DNA from: Pedobacter faecalis
GTDB taxonomy: Bacteria; Bacteroidota; Bacteroidia; Sphingobacteriales; Sphingobacteriaceae
Assembly: GCF_030182585.1 (NCBI RefSeq)
Contig: NZ_JARXOW010000001.1
Coordinates: 1,612,001 to 1,676,000, forward strand
Direction of reading: 5' to 3'
Length of the DNA stretch: 64,000 nucleotides
Made by a program: the position numbers and the translations under genes. The notes below the pieces were generated by a model, which searched no databases, had not been told where the DNA came from, and saw only the letters and a program-made list of their open reading frames with translations. Positions 45,940 through 53,690 of the stretch are shown here, piece by piece. Each line of letters starts with the position of its first letter. The stretch's first letter is position 1.

Positions 45940-45985
45940 CTTCCCTGCAGGGAAGCACTTCCCTAAATGGAAGTACTTAACTTTG
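45940..45985 (+). promoter_or_regulatory. Two palindromic operators and -7 element of hxlR
   Basis: CTTCCCTGCAGGGAAG (45940-45955) is a perfect 16-bp palindrome. ACTTCC-N6-GGAAGT (45957-45974) has perfect 6-bp arms; the two centres are 18 bp apart and share the CTTCC half-site. TAACTTTG (45978-45985), 4 bases before the hxlR ATG, is the -7 element. The sites probably bind the HxlR-family protein and control both divergent genes. Confidence 0.6.
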
Positions 45986-45989
45986 TATT

Positions 45990-46343
45990 ATGGAAAATCA
46001 CGAACAATGCACCGCCAGCGCTAACTATATCAGCGACGCCCTATACGTATTGGGCGGTAAATGGAAACTGGCCATTATATTTTCGCTGACCGAATCTCCC
46101 CGACGGTTTGGAGAACTGCAAAAGATCCTTAAAAGGATCGGCCCAAAGATGCTTGCCAAAGAATTAAAGGAACTTGAACTAAATGAATTTGTGGTGCGCC
46201 GGGTGTATGACGACACACCACAAAGAATCGTTTATGAAGCAACCGCATACAGCGAGTCGCTATCACATGTTCTTTCCGAACTGCGCGACTGGGGCATGCA
46301 GCACCGGGAAAAGATCAAGCAAAGTATGCGAAAGACATCCTAG
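45990..46343 (+). CDS. HxlR family transcriptional regulator
   Basis: A 117-residue winged-helix regulator of the HxlR/MarR-like class. The core is DALYVLGGKWKLAIIFSLTESPRRFGELQKIL, then IGPKMLAKELKELELNEFVVRR and the C-terminal SHVLSELRDWG dimerisation helix. A Cys near position 8 (QCTASANY) is the position used by thiol-sensing relatives such as YodB and HypR, which respond to quinones or hypochlorite. Divergent from azoR, so a quinone/electrophile-sensing repressor of azoR is a good inference. Its -7 element nearly abuts the ATG. Confidence 0.93.
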   Translation: MENHEQCTASANYISDALYVLGGKWKLAIIFSLTESPRRFGELQKILKRIGPKMLAKELKELELNEFVVRRVYDDTPQRIVYEATAYSESLSHVLSELRDWGMQHREKIKQSMRKTS

Positions 46344-46816
46344 CTTTCCTTGTCGCGCAGTACCACACAACTCATCTTCACGCCGCCAATCGTTCGCTCT
46401 TCCAGGGCAGCAGTATATTCCGGATACTGCCGCTCCAGATGCTGTTGCATGATCACAAACATAACGTCCGTGAGATCTGGCGGGGTATTTAACTCATAAC
46501 AATACTTAGCCTGCAGCATTTGGGGTTTACGCACGTCGACAATGATCTGCTCACACGAAAACTGGTTTCCGGCACCAAGGGCAATAGCGTACAGTTCTGC
46601 CAGCGACTTGTTATATACAATGATGCGCCGGCCTTTGTTAAACCGCGAAGGTGTTATATGAAAAGACGATTCAAACCCACCTTTAAATTTGCTGAAGCCC
46701 CATTTACAGCGGTCATAGGCACTCACATCGCAGCTATTCTTCCTTTGAGCCATCACCTTATAATGCGCTGTTATAGCAAGTAACAGGATTAAAACCAGAA
46801 AACCTCTTTTAGTCAT
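46340..46816 (-). CDS. Exported protein of unknown function
   Basis: About 158 residues from the ATG at 46816 (other ATGs at 46822 and 46834 are possible). A signal peptide (MTKRGFLVLILLLAITAHYKVMAQ) precedes a body with no family that I recognise. The basic segment SRFNKGRRIIVYNKSLAELYAIALG and the paired cysteines (Cys in FSCEQ and in AKYCYEL) are notable. A C-terminal cysteine occurs in GGVKMSCVVL. The stop overlaps that of the HxlR gene by 4 bp. Probably periplasmic. Confidence 0.7.
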   Translation of the reverse strand: MTKRGFLVLILLLAITAHYKVMAQRKNSCDVSAYDRCKWGFSKFKGGFESSFHITPSRFNKGRRIIVYNKSLAELYAIALGAGNQFSCEQIIVDVRKPQMLQAKYCYELNTPPDLTDVMFVIMQQHLERQYPEYTAALEERTIGGVKMSCVVLRDKES

Positions 46817-46938
46817 GAGCATAAAAATGCCCATCGGGTTTCGTGTGCCGAACTCTTTTAGCGGGTACTTTACACCAACACGGAAGTATTCTACCGCTTA
46901 ACGAATTGCAATATCCTTCAAATATGTATATTTACGTT

Positions 46939-47349
46939 ATGGAAACCATCAAAAAGCAAGCGCACCTGGGCAGAAAGATCAGCCGCATTCGCGAACTCAG
47001 GGGTATAAAACAAGAAGCTCTTGCAGCAGAATTAGGTGTGAGTCAGCAGACGGTTTCCAGAATGGAGGCTAGTGAATTGGTGGAAGAAGAATTGTTGCAA
47101 AGGGTAGCGAAAGTGCTAGGCGTACCAGTAGAAGGGATTAAGAATTTTAGTGAAGAAAATGTACTTAACATTATCTCGAACACTTTTACGAGCAATGACA
47201 CTTCTACGCTGAATGCGATAAATGTTCAACCAACCTTCAACCCTCTTGACAAGCTGATGCAAGTGATTGAAGAAAACAAAGCGCTATACGAACGCCTACT
47301 CAAAAGTGAGCAGGAGAAAGTTGAAATACTAAAGCAGCAGCTGAAGTAG
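46939..47349 (+). CDS. XRE-family helix-turn-helix regulator with coiled-coil tail
   Basis: A ~136-residue protein from the ATG at 46939. The HTH is KISRIRELRGIKQEALAAELGVSQQTVSRMEAS (split as KISRIRELRG and IKQEALAAELGVSQQTVSRM). The C-terminal portion (from about 80) is a predicted coiled coil (LDKLMQVIEENKALYERLLKSEQEK), which may mediate oligomerisation. Targets are unknown. A near-consensus promoter (TTG at 46906, TATATTTA at 46927) precedes it. An alpha/beta hydrolase follows 6 bp downstream. Confidence 0.85.
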   Translation: METIKKQAHLGRKISRIRELRGIKQEALAAELGVSQQTVSRMEASELVEEELLQRVAKVLGVPVEGIKNFSEENVLNIISNTFTSNDTSTLNAINVQPTFNPLDKLMQVIEENKALYERLLKSEQEKVEILKQQLK

Positions 47350-47355
47350 CTCAGG

Positions 47356-47997
47356 ATGCCTGGCAGGATATACTTCATAAGTGGTCTTGGTGCAGACAGA
47401 CGGGCATTTCAGAGATTAAGGTTTCCTCCAGATTACGAGTTGGTTTATCTGGATTGGATAACCCCTAAAACAGAAGAATCCTTAGAAAATTACGCTCTTC
47501 GATTATCAAATGCAATTGACACTCGCAAACCATTCTATCTAGTCGGTCTCTCATTTGGTGGAATGCTTGCAACTGAGATCGCTAAAAGACTTCAACCCAA
47601 CAAAACTTTTATAATTTCCAGTGTCCCAACTTCAAAAAGTCTCCCCTGGTATTACAAATTCGCGGGAAAGCTTAAGCTACATCAATTGATCTCTCAATTT
47701 GCAAAAAGAACAAATCCGGTGACCTATGCTCTTTTTGGCCTGAAAAAACGCTCTGAAAAAAACCTGCTCGACCAAATCATCGCAGATACAGACATCAACT
47801 TTTTAAAGTGGGCACTTTCAGCAATATTGAAGTGGCGAAATGAAATAAAACCGGCTGATTTGATTCATATTCACGGCACAGCAGATAACATCTTGCCTGT
47901 CAAATTCACACAGCCAGACAGGATCATCGTCGGTGGCGGGCATCTCATGGTTTACACGCATGCTCAAGAGATCACAAATATTATAGTCGGCAGTTAA
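47356..47997 (+). CDS. Alpha/beta hydrolase
   Basis: A 213-residue cytoplasmic hydrolase without signal peptide. The nucleophile motif GLSFGGMLATEIA (Ser near 65) and the closing DxxH-type residues in IHGTADNILP (Asp near 176) and VGGGHLMV (His near 198) complete a catalytic triad. N-terminal YFISGLGADRRAFQRL provides the oxyanion region. The substrate is not evident. It is in the same orientation as the upstream XRE gene and convergent with a DUF2927-like gene, overlapping its stop by 4 bp. Confidence 0.88.
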   Translation: MPGRIYFISGLGADRRAFQRLRFPPDYELVYLDWITPKTEESLENYALRLSNAIDTRKPFYLVGLSFGGMLATEIAKRLQPNKTFIISSVPTSKSLPWYYKFAGKLKLHQLISQFAKRTNPVTYALFGLKKRSEKNLLDQIIADTDINFLKWALSAILKWRNEIKPADLIHIHGTADNILPVKFTQPDRIIVGGGHLMVYTHAQEITNIIVGS

Positions 47998-48731
47998 ATT
48001 CCTTCTTCTAAAATCTCCCTCATCACTTCGACAGTTCGTGGTTTATGCAACCCTACTTTCATTTTGGGATGGTACAATAAGCGGATAACCTGCTTGTCCA
48101 GTTCCGATAATTTAAGGGTATGAATCTTTTCGGCACCCTTATATGCATAAAAAACGCTATTGGTATAAAGCGGTGAATCTTGCCAAAATCCCATAGCTTG
48201 CACCAGCTCTTCTAAAAGCACTGCTTTTTGCTGTAGGATCGATATATCAGCATTAACGTATATAGTTGAACTAAGGATGGAGTGTCCCTCAGTCTTTGGA
48301 ACAAAACATCCCAGGTGGTCAGAGCTAAGATTCTCAAATCCCTTGACCCGTCTGGCATTCTCCAGGGTGACTATATATACCTGAACATTTGCGGAAGCTA
48401 AATCGTCCGTGAGTTCCATTTTGAAACCGTCAGTAGGAAGTTCATTAAATGCAAATATAACAGAGTCGATGAATTTCATCTGCCTGCCGTATTGAGCCGC
48501 CTCTACCACATAAATTTTAGCGTTTTCCCTAAACTTATGCGTTACCGGAGGGGCCCAACCATGTTCAGCCCCTATGCAGATATCATTGAAATAATTCATT
48601 ATTTCCTGGTTCCTACGCTCCTTATGAAGTATTTCTTTCGCTTCAATATTCATCGACATTTTAGTACCTAGGAAGGTCAGCACCGCGGCTAAAATAACCG
48701 CCAATGCCATTGTGCGCTTTTTTAGTTTCAT
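47994..48731 (-). CDS. DUF2927-like protein, second of tandem pair
   Basis: A 245-residue membrane-anchored protein: an N-terminal hydrophobic helix (TMALAVILAAVLTFLGTKM) followed by a soluble domain. The segment LLEELVQAMGFWQDSPLYTNSVFYA resembles the conserved DUF2927 core, a zinc-metalloprotease-like fold in which the usual HExxH is absent or altered (here EELVQ). It is 40-50% similar by eye to the protein encoded just upstream (shared MNYFNDICIG, PTDGFKMELT, LLYHPKMK). Its ATG overlaps the upstream stop by 4 bp. Function unknown. Confidence 0.7.
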   Translation of the reverse strand: MKLKKRTMALAVILAAVLTFLGTKMSMNIEAKEILHKERRNQEIMNYFNDICIGAEHGWAPPVTHKFRENAKIYVVEAAQYGRQMKFIDSVIFAFNELPTDGFKMELTDDLASANVQVYIVTLENARRVKGFENLSSDHLGCFVPKTEGHSILSSTIYVNADISILQQKAVLLEELVQAMGFWQDSPLYTNSVFYAYKGAEKIHTLKLSELDKQVIRLLYHPKMKVGLHKPRTVEVMREILEEGI

Positions 48732-49471
48732 CAGTTCATAATTTCCCTCATTACTTTAACCGTTTTCAGTTTATTTAATCCGGCCTTCATTTTCGGATGG
48801 TATAAAAGGCTAATAATCTTCTTATCCTGTTCGGAGAACTGAAGTGTATTGAATTTCGATTGGTGTTTAAATTCATAGAAGATGCTTTTTACATAAAGTG
48901 GAGAAACATACAGAAGACCAACCGCGTTCATTAACTCTTGCATCAGTAGTACTTTTTGCTTTATTAATGGCTCTGTTTCGGCAATGAAGACCTGGGAGTC
49001 CGTTATATAGGTATTATTTCCTTTGGCATTTACTGTAAAATGGCCAAACGACTCAGAGGTAAGATTCTTAAAACCCTCTACACGTTTAGCCCTCTCGACC
49101 GACATAATGTATACATGAACACTAGCGGAGGCCGAATCATTTGTTAGTTCCATCTTAAAGCCATCGGTCGGCAGCTTATTAAATTCAACCAGAACAGAAT
49201 CTATAAATTGCATCTGCTCACCGAACAGATTTGAGTTTACCACATAAATTCTGGCGTTACTCTTAAACTTCCGCGTAACCGGCTTAGCCATGTTATACTC
49301 ATCTCCAATGCAGATGTCGTTGAAATAACTCATGATTTCGTGATCTTCCCTTTCCTTCAGAATCATCTCCTTGATTTCCAAATCCATGATAGATCTTGTT
49401 GCAAGGAAAGTGATTAGGGAGGTCAAAATAACCATGAGTGCGAGAAGCAGGGAGCGCTTATTTAGTAACAT
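48731..49471 (-). CDS. DUF2927-like protein, first of tandem pair
   Basis: A 246-residue paralog of the downstream protein, from the ATG at 49471 (a GTG five codons upstream is unlikely). Membrane anchor LLLALMVILTSLITFLAT, then the same blocks: MSYFNDICIGDEYNM, LPTDGFKMELTND, LMQELMNAVGLLYVSPLYVKSIFYEF and LLYHPKMKAGL. The motif QELMN replaces the HExxH expected of an active zinc protease. Likely encoded in an operon with the LuxR-type regulator that ends 50 bp upstream. Confidence 0.7.
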   Translation of the reverse strand: MLLNKRSLLLALMVILTSLITFLATRSIMDLEIKEMILKEREDHEIMSYFNDICIGDEYNMAKPVTRKFKSNARIYVVNSNLFGEQMQFIDSVLVEFNKLPTDGFKMELTNDSASASVHVYIMSVERAKRVEGFKNLTSESFGHFTVNAKGNNTYITDSQVFIAETEPLIKQKVLLMQELMNAVGLLYVSPLYVKSIFYEFKHQSKFNTLQFSEQDKKIISLLYHPKMKAGLNKLKTVKVMREIMN

Positions 49472-49520
49472 ATACCAATATAGCACTAATTCTCCAATGT
49501 TCCGGCGTCAACAACCCATG

Positions 49521-50306
49521 TTAAACCAACCCCGTAACCACCGCCACGCTGCAAGCCTCCATAGCATTCGTTACGTTAAGCTTTTTAAGAATATTCTGTC
49601 GATGCCGGTTCACCGTGTTGATACTCAGCAACAACTTATCGGCAATTTCTTTGCTTCGCAGGCCAGCCTTAATCAGCTGCAGCACCTGCAGTTCCCTGGG
49701 GCTTAGAAGCCGGTTAAACTGTTCTTCGTCATAACCAATCACGAGCCCGGTTTTCCTGTTCACAATAACACCCTCAGGTACGCCGTGGCCCGGGTGATCG
49801 TATACCAAATAATACAAACAGAGTGCTAAAGAGACCGAACCATCGTCTGCACTGCTTATGTAAAGCAACCTGTGCTTCAACTTAACAAACTTCCCCTGCT
49901 CATCTCTGGCGCGCAGACCAGTAATTACCTCATAGTTACCGCGCTCGGCCACCGGAACAGCACTAAGGAGCTGAAAGTACTGCAGTTCAAGCCGATATTT
50001 TGCCTGTACATCTTTTGGATGCATCCTCGAAAGCAATGCATCCTCCCAAATAGAATCGATTTCCAACTTGCGCTGCTCAATCCCAAGACGTGCCGCGAGG
50101 GCACTATAATAAATATAGCTCTTTCTGGATTTCAGATCGCTCAACACGCAGGTACACTGGTCTATCCTATTGTATACTTCGGCAATCAACTTTGCCTGTT
50201 CAAGCGTAATCTGCCCTTCAGCACCGCCAAATGGCTGAGCCAGCAACTTTATATCCAGAAGCTGGCGAAGATTTGAATCAGTATTGCTATGGTTATTTAT
50301 CACCAT
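49521..50306 (-). CDS. LuxR-family transcriptional regulator
   Basis: A 261-residue regulator with a C-terminal GerE/LuxR HTH (SPRELQVLQLIKAGL, then SKEIADKLLLSINTVNRHRQNIL, about 198-240). The N-terminal half (about 20-190) has the character of a PAS-like sensor domain, with GNYEVITGLRARDEQGKFVKL resembling a PAC motif. No receiver Asp signature is evident, so it is not a standard response regulator. The signal is unknown. It precedes two DUF2927-like genes on the same strand and is divergent from the DUF1349 gene. Confidence 0.88.
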   Translation of the reverse strand: MVINNHSNTDSNLRQLLDIKLLAQPFGGAEGQITLEQAKLIAEVYNRIDQCTCVLSDLKSRKSYIYYSALAARLGIEQRKLEIDSIWEDALLSRMHPKDVQAKYRLELQYFQLLSAVPVAERGNYEVITGLRARDEQGKFVKLKHRLLYISSADDGSVSLALCLYYLVYDHPGHGVPEGVIVNRKTGLVIGYDEEQFNRLLSPRELQVLQLIKAGLRSKEIADKLLLSINTVNRHRQNILKKLNVTNAMEACSVAVVTGLV

Positions 50307-50336
50307 TGAATAACGGTTAAACAGTCGATAACTTTG
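50306..50336 (+). promoter_or_regulatory. Promoter of DUF1349 gene
   Basis: TTG (50306-50308) and TAACTTTG (50329-50336) are 20 bp apart, giving a start about 25 bp before the ATG at 50370. It overlaps the start of the divergent LuxR gene. Confidence 0.65.
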
Positions 50337-50369
50337 CTAAACATACAAGTTAGTCCTGAAATAAAAATC

Positions 50370-51014
50370 ATGAAAAAAATCTTTTTTGCCCTATTTCTCA
50401 TTGCGGGCCTTGCCAGTGCACAGGCTCAAAGTCTTAATAAGATGCATTGGTTTAACGAACCCCAAAAGTGGGAGATCAAAGACAACAGCCTCATCATGCA
50501 GGTAACGCCAAAGACCGATTACTGGCGCATTTCGCATTACGGATTTACGGTAGACGATGCACCCTTTTACTACGCCAATTATGGAGGCGAATTTGAAGCT
50601 AAGGTAAAACTGACCGGAGCATATAAGGCGCGCTTCGATCAGATGGGCCTGATGATACGCATAGACGAAAAACACTATATTAAAACCGGAGTAGAGTTCG
50701 TTGACGGCAAATTTAACGTGAGTACAGTGGTAACCAATGTAAAAAGTGACTGGAGCGTTACTACGCTCGAAAAAGTACCGCCATTCATCTGGATCAAAGT
50801 AGTACGCAGGCTGGACGCGATCGAAATCTTTTATTCACTTGACGACAAGACCTACATCATGACCCGGAACGCACCCCTGCAAGACAACAGCCCCGTAATG
50901 GTGGGCTTAATGGCCGCCAGCCCTGATGGTGATGGCTTCGAAGCCAAATTTGAAAACTTTACTGTAAAACATCTGCCAGATCAGCGCCGACTGGAATGGC
51001 TTAAAACTCATTAA
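50370..51014 (+). CDS. Exported DUF1349 (regulation-of-enolase-protein-1-like) protein
   Basis: A ~214-residue protein from the ATG at 50370 with signal peptide (KKIFFALFLIAGLASAQAQ). The DUF1349 beta-sandwich is recognised by WFNEPQKWEIKDNSLIMQVTP, FDQMGLMIRIDEKHYIKTGVE, WIKVVRRLDAIEIFYSLDD and the closing GLMAASPDGDGFEAKFENF. The fold resembles a concanavalin-like carbohydrate-binding jelly roll. Function is not established. It has a promoter and a terminator of its own. Confidence 0.9.
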   Translation: MKKIFFALFLIAGLASAQAQSLNKMHWFNEPQKWEIKDNSLIMQVTPKTDYWRISHYGFTVDDAPFYYANYGGEFEAKVKLTGAYKARFDQMGLMIRIDEKHYIKTGVEFVDGKFNVSTVVTNVKSDWSVTTLEKVPPFIWIKVVRRLDAIEIFYSLDDKTYIMTRNAPLQDNSPVMVGLMAASPDGDGFEAKFENFTVKHLPDQRRLEWLKTH

Positions 51015-51063
51015 ACTACGCCCTCTCGCTTCTTATTTCATCGGCGAAACACAAGAAGCAATC

Positions 51064-51095
51064 AAAAGGTCGCCTGGTGCGGGCGGCCTTTTTTA
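51064..51095 (+). terminator. Intrinsic terminator after DUF1349 gene
   Basis: AAAGGTCGCC pairs with GGGCGGCCTTT (one G-U pair) around a short TGGTGC loop and is followed by a T-run (51089-51094). Confidence 0.8.
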
Positions 51096-51112
51096 TTACC
51101 GATAGCCAGTCG

Positions 51113-51256
51113 CTACGAGATATCAACTGCCATCCAAGCAACGAAACACAACATCACAACCGCCAAGACGACTTGAACAGGTTTAAAAAATCTTTTATTT
51201 CTTAAAGCGGGCGCTCCAAATAGCGTTGTTAACAAAACTTCAAGTATAGCTGACAT
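51113..51256 (-). CDS. Putative 47-residue small membrane protein
   Basis: An ATG-started frame of 47 codons in the gap between the DUF1349 gene and the hypothetical gene at 51317. The product starts MSAILEVLLTTLFGAPALR, has a basic turn (NKRFFK), and ends with a hydrophobic helix (VQVVLAVVMLCFVAWMAV). This looks like a real single-pass peptide rather than random translation, and codon use is normal, but no promoter or homolog can be confirmed. Confidence 0.4.
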   Translation of the reverse strand: MSAILEVLLTTLFGAPALRNKRFFKPVQVVLAVVMLCFVAWMAVDIS

Positions 51257-51316
51257 AGTGTTTAAATTTTATCTAATATAATAAGAATAAATCACACCTA
51301 CCAGTACGTGCCTGCC

Positions 51317-52351
51317 CTACTTCAGTTCAATGCCCCTCGCCTTCAGCGTACCGTCCTTCTTAATCTGGAGCAGCTCTTCAACGTAAACGCCGACCTGGGG
51401 ATATGCCTTATTCCTGGTAACCCTAAAATATTCCTTTGGATACTCCTTCGGTATTTCATGAGCGTACCTTTGCCTTATGTCGATAGAGAAACCGGGTTTA
51501 AATTCGATTTTTCTCGCTTGAATAACTCTCGGCGAGTGTCGGTCGAATCGATAAGGATCTCCCGCACGCGCCCACCTGCCATCAGCAGTGGGATACACGT
51601 CAAAGTACTGATATTTCTCATGAAATAGTCGCCCGCAATGCTCGCTCACAAACAGCATGACATACCGATGTTCAGAGAATGCGGGGGCTGATGTTCCGTG
51701 GTCGTAAACCGTAAAATTGATCGTGTCTTTTGCATATCCACCGTAAATACTCTTCAAGACTTTATATTTCGCCTCAAACATTTGATCCCAGGACGCTTGA
51801 TAAGGTTTGCCGCTTTCAGAACAAATATATTCTTCCTTCTGATTAAGACTTATTTTTTCAGCAATCACCACAAAGAGCTTGGCATCCTTGGAATCACATT
51901 TAAAGGCGGGAACGCAAGGAACAGGTTTTAGTTTAATAACGATATCTTTCATCTTGACTAGATCCCTTACCGCATACTTCTGTGCAACGTGCAGGTGAAA
52001 CGTAAATACCAATGTATCGTTTAGTTTGGCACGAATTTCAAATCTTCCATCCGCGTCTGGAATAACGTTATAGCGTTTATCTGCCCGAAGCTTCTGTCGG
52101 CGCTCAAATTCTTCGTGACTTCGCTTGAAAAGCCTCTTAAGCCGCTCTTTTCTTATATTTTTCTTATTCTTGGGAATATAGGATTTATACGGCATGTCGT
52201 ATACCCTATTATTGATCACTCTTCGTTGCATCGCAAAGAAGTGATTTGTGAGTGTGTCTGTAAATCTACCTTTGATAGTTACCTCTTGCGCAAACGCCGA
52301 TGCACTGCATATCAAGAATACCAAACCGAGAAATACAAATCCTCGATTCAT
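51317..52351 (-). CDS. Exported protein of unknown function
   Basis: A 344-residue protein with a signal peptide (residues 1-21, FVFLGLVFLICSASAFA). The first third after it is very basic (KSYIPKNKKNIRKERLKRLF), and a beta-rich segment DADGRFEIRAKLNDTLVFTFH follows, resembling carboxypeptidase-regulatory-like (CarboxypepD_reg) folds seen in Bacteroidota surface proteins. Two cysteines (VPCVPAFKC) may pair. I do not recognise the rest. It is coupled with the upstream 158-residue protein gene by a 4-bp overlap. Confidence 0.7.
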   Translation of the reverse strand: MNRGFVFLGLVFLICSASAFAQEVTIKGRFTDTLTNHFFAMQRRVINNRVYDMPYKSYIPKNKKNIRKERLKRLFKRSHEEFERRQKLRADKRYNVIPDADGRFEIRAKLNDTLVFTFHLHVAQKYAVRDLVKMKDIVIKLKPVPCVPAFKCDSKDAKLFVVIAEKISLNQKEEYICSESGKPYQASWDQMFEAKYKVLKSIYGGYAKDTINFTVYDHGTSAPAFSEHRYVMLFVSEHCGRLFHEKYQYFDVYPTADGRWARAGDPYRFDRHSPRVIQARKIEFKPGFSIDIRQRYAHEIPKEYPKEYFRVTRNKAYPQVGVYVEELLQIKKDGTLKARGIELK

Positions 52352-52824
52352 ATCTGTTCCCCCTGCACCGCGGCATTCAACTCGTCAGGCTTTTTCGTGC
52401 CTATTACAAACTTCTTCCCGCTTTTCAGAATCACGGCCAAGCCATAACTACCGCTAACGTTAAATACCGTTCCGTATTTTATTGTAAGCCGTATACCCCA
52501 GCCGCCTACAAAGCCATAATTGATTACCTGAATATGATCTATATCTTCCCATTTCCACGTCTTTTTAAAAAAGGGAGCAAAACGCATCTCTATCCCATTC
52601 TGATCTATCTTAGTGTGCAGTCTGGTAATAGCGAACAGGCCCGCCAGACAATAGATGAAAATTGTAGCGGCGATAAGCACACCATCCGGCGCAGGATTAT
52701 TTCCCACAGGTTCTTTCAAAACCAACTGTTTATAGAGACCATAAGAAGCTATAAGCGGAAGTGCAAACAGGATCCAAAGGAGTATATTCGGGAACCGTTG
52801 CTTTTCTACAAATTGAATGTTCAT
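52348..52824 (-). CDS. Membrane protein with PH-like domain
   Basis: A 158-residue protein with two N-terminal hydrophobic helices (about 13-30 and 48-68) followed by a compact beta-rich domain resembling bacterial PH (bPH) domains, with TKIDQNGIEMRFAPFFKKTWKWEDIDHIQV and AVILKSGKKFVIGTKKPDEL (the typical last strand and helix). Such proteins are common in Bacteroidota with unknown function. The ATG of the next gene overlaps this stop (ATGA). Confidence 0.78.
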   Translation of the reverse strand: MNIQFVEKQRFPNILLWILFALPLIASYGLYKQLVLKEPVGNNPAPDGVLIAATIFIYCLAGLFAITRLHTKIDQNGIEMRFAPFFKKTWKWEDIDHIQVINYGFVGGWGIRLTIKYGTVFNVSGSYGLAVILKSGKKFVIGTKKPDELNAAVQGEQI

Positions 52825-52852
52825 GCATCAAGATAAGAAAAGCTGTTGCTAT

Positions 52853-53662
52853 TCACAAACGATTCAACAACTCTGTAGGCGCATAACCATAATGCTTCTT
52901 GAAGGCATACGAGAAATGCGACAGATTTTCGAAACCTGTTTCATAACACACTTCAACGGGCCGTCTGCGTTTTTCGGTAAACTCGTAATGTGCTAACTCG
53001 AGTCGTTTCCGGGTTAGCCAGCGTTGCGGCGTCATGTTAAAGGCTTTACTGAAATCCCGCTTAAAGGTCGTAAGGCTTCGGCCCGTCAGATATCCAAATC
53101 TCTCTAGCGGCATGTTGAACATAAAGTTCTTTTCCATAAAGCCGGTCAGCTCAATCTTATGCGGCTCTTCAAAATTCGCCAGGATATCATCGATTCCTTT
53201 GTCAATGCTGCGCAGAATGCTGATTGCCTCGGTAATCTTGAGCGATGCGATGTCTTCCGGAAAATTATCCTGCATATCAAAATAGGGTATCAACGAGGCT
53301 AAGCAGCTCTGGAGCAAGGGATGCTGGTGAAAGCTGATGATTTTCCCGGCCAGAGGTTTGACTTTTATGTCTTTATCGATGTAAAAGTTTCTGAGCCTTT
53401 CGATCGACAAATGCATGGCCACTGCTTTATGCGGCAAGCCGTCCTTTGGCACATTCATGATCGTCGCCAACTGATGCCTGGGAATCAAAAACGTATTGCC
53501 CGCACCGAACACAAATGTTTCATCGGCCTGTATAATCTTTGTCTCACCGGAAATTAACCACACAAGCAAGTGATCATCAAATGCCGCTTCCGTTTTAAAC
53601 AACTTCCCCTCGTAGCAGGAAAGTTTAATTTCCGGGTTGATATAATTTAACTGATAATCCAT
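52853..53662 (-). CDS. AraC family transcriptional regulator
   Basis: A 269-residue regulator. The N-terminal half is a beta-rich sensor domain (residues about 10-130; VWLISGETKIIQADETFVFG), and the C-terminal AraC-type DNA-binding domain has two HTH motifs (MPLERFGYLTGRSLTTFKRDF and the PVEVCYETGFENLSHFSYAFKKHYG consensus, residues about 180-265). It begins 28 bp after the SDR gene on the same strand, so it probably autoregulates or controls that gene. The inducer is unknown. Confidence 0.94.
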   Translation of the reverse strand: MDYQLNYINPEIKLSCYEGKLFKTEAAFDDHLLVWLISGETKIIQADETFVFGAGNTFLIPRHQLATIMNVPKDGLPHKAVAMHLSIERLRNFYIDKDIKVKPLAGKIISFHQHPLLQSCLASLIPYFDMQDNFPEDIASLKITEAISILRSIDKGIDDILANFEEPHKIELTGFMEKNFMFNMPLERFGYLTGRSLTTFKRDFSKAFNMTPQRWLTRKRLELAHYEFTEKRRRPVEVCYETGFENLSHFSYAFKKHYGYAPTELLNRL

Positions 53663-53690
53663 ATCGCTTGTGTGTTAAAAGTACTAAATA

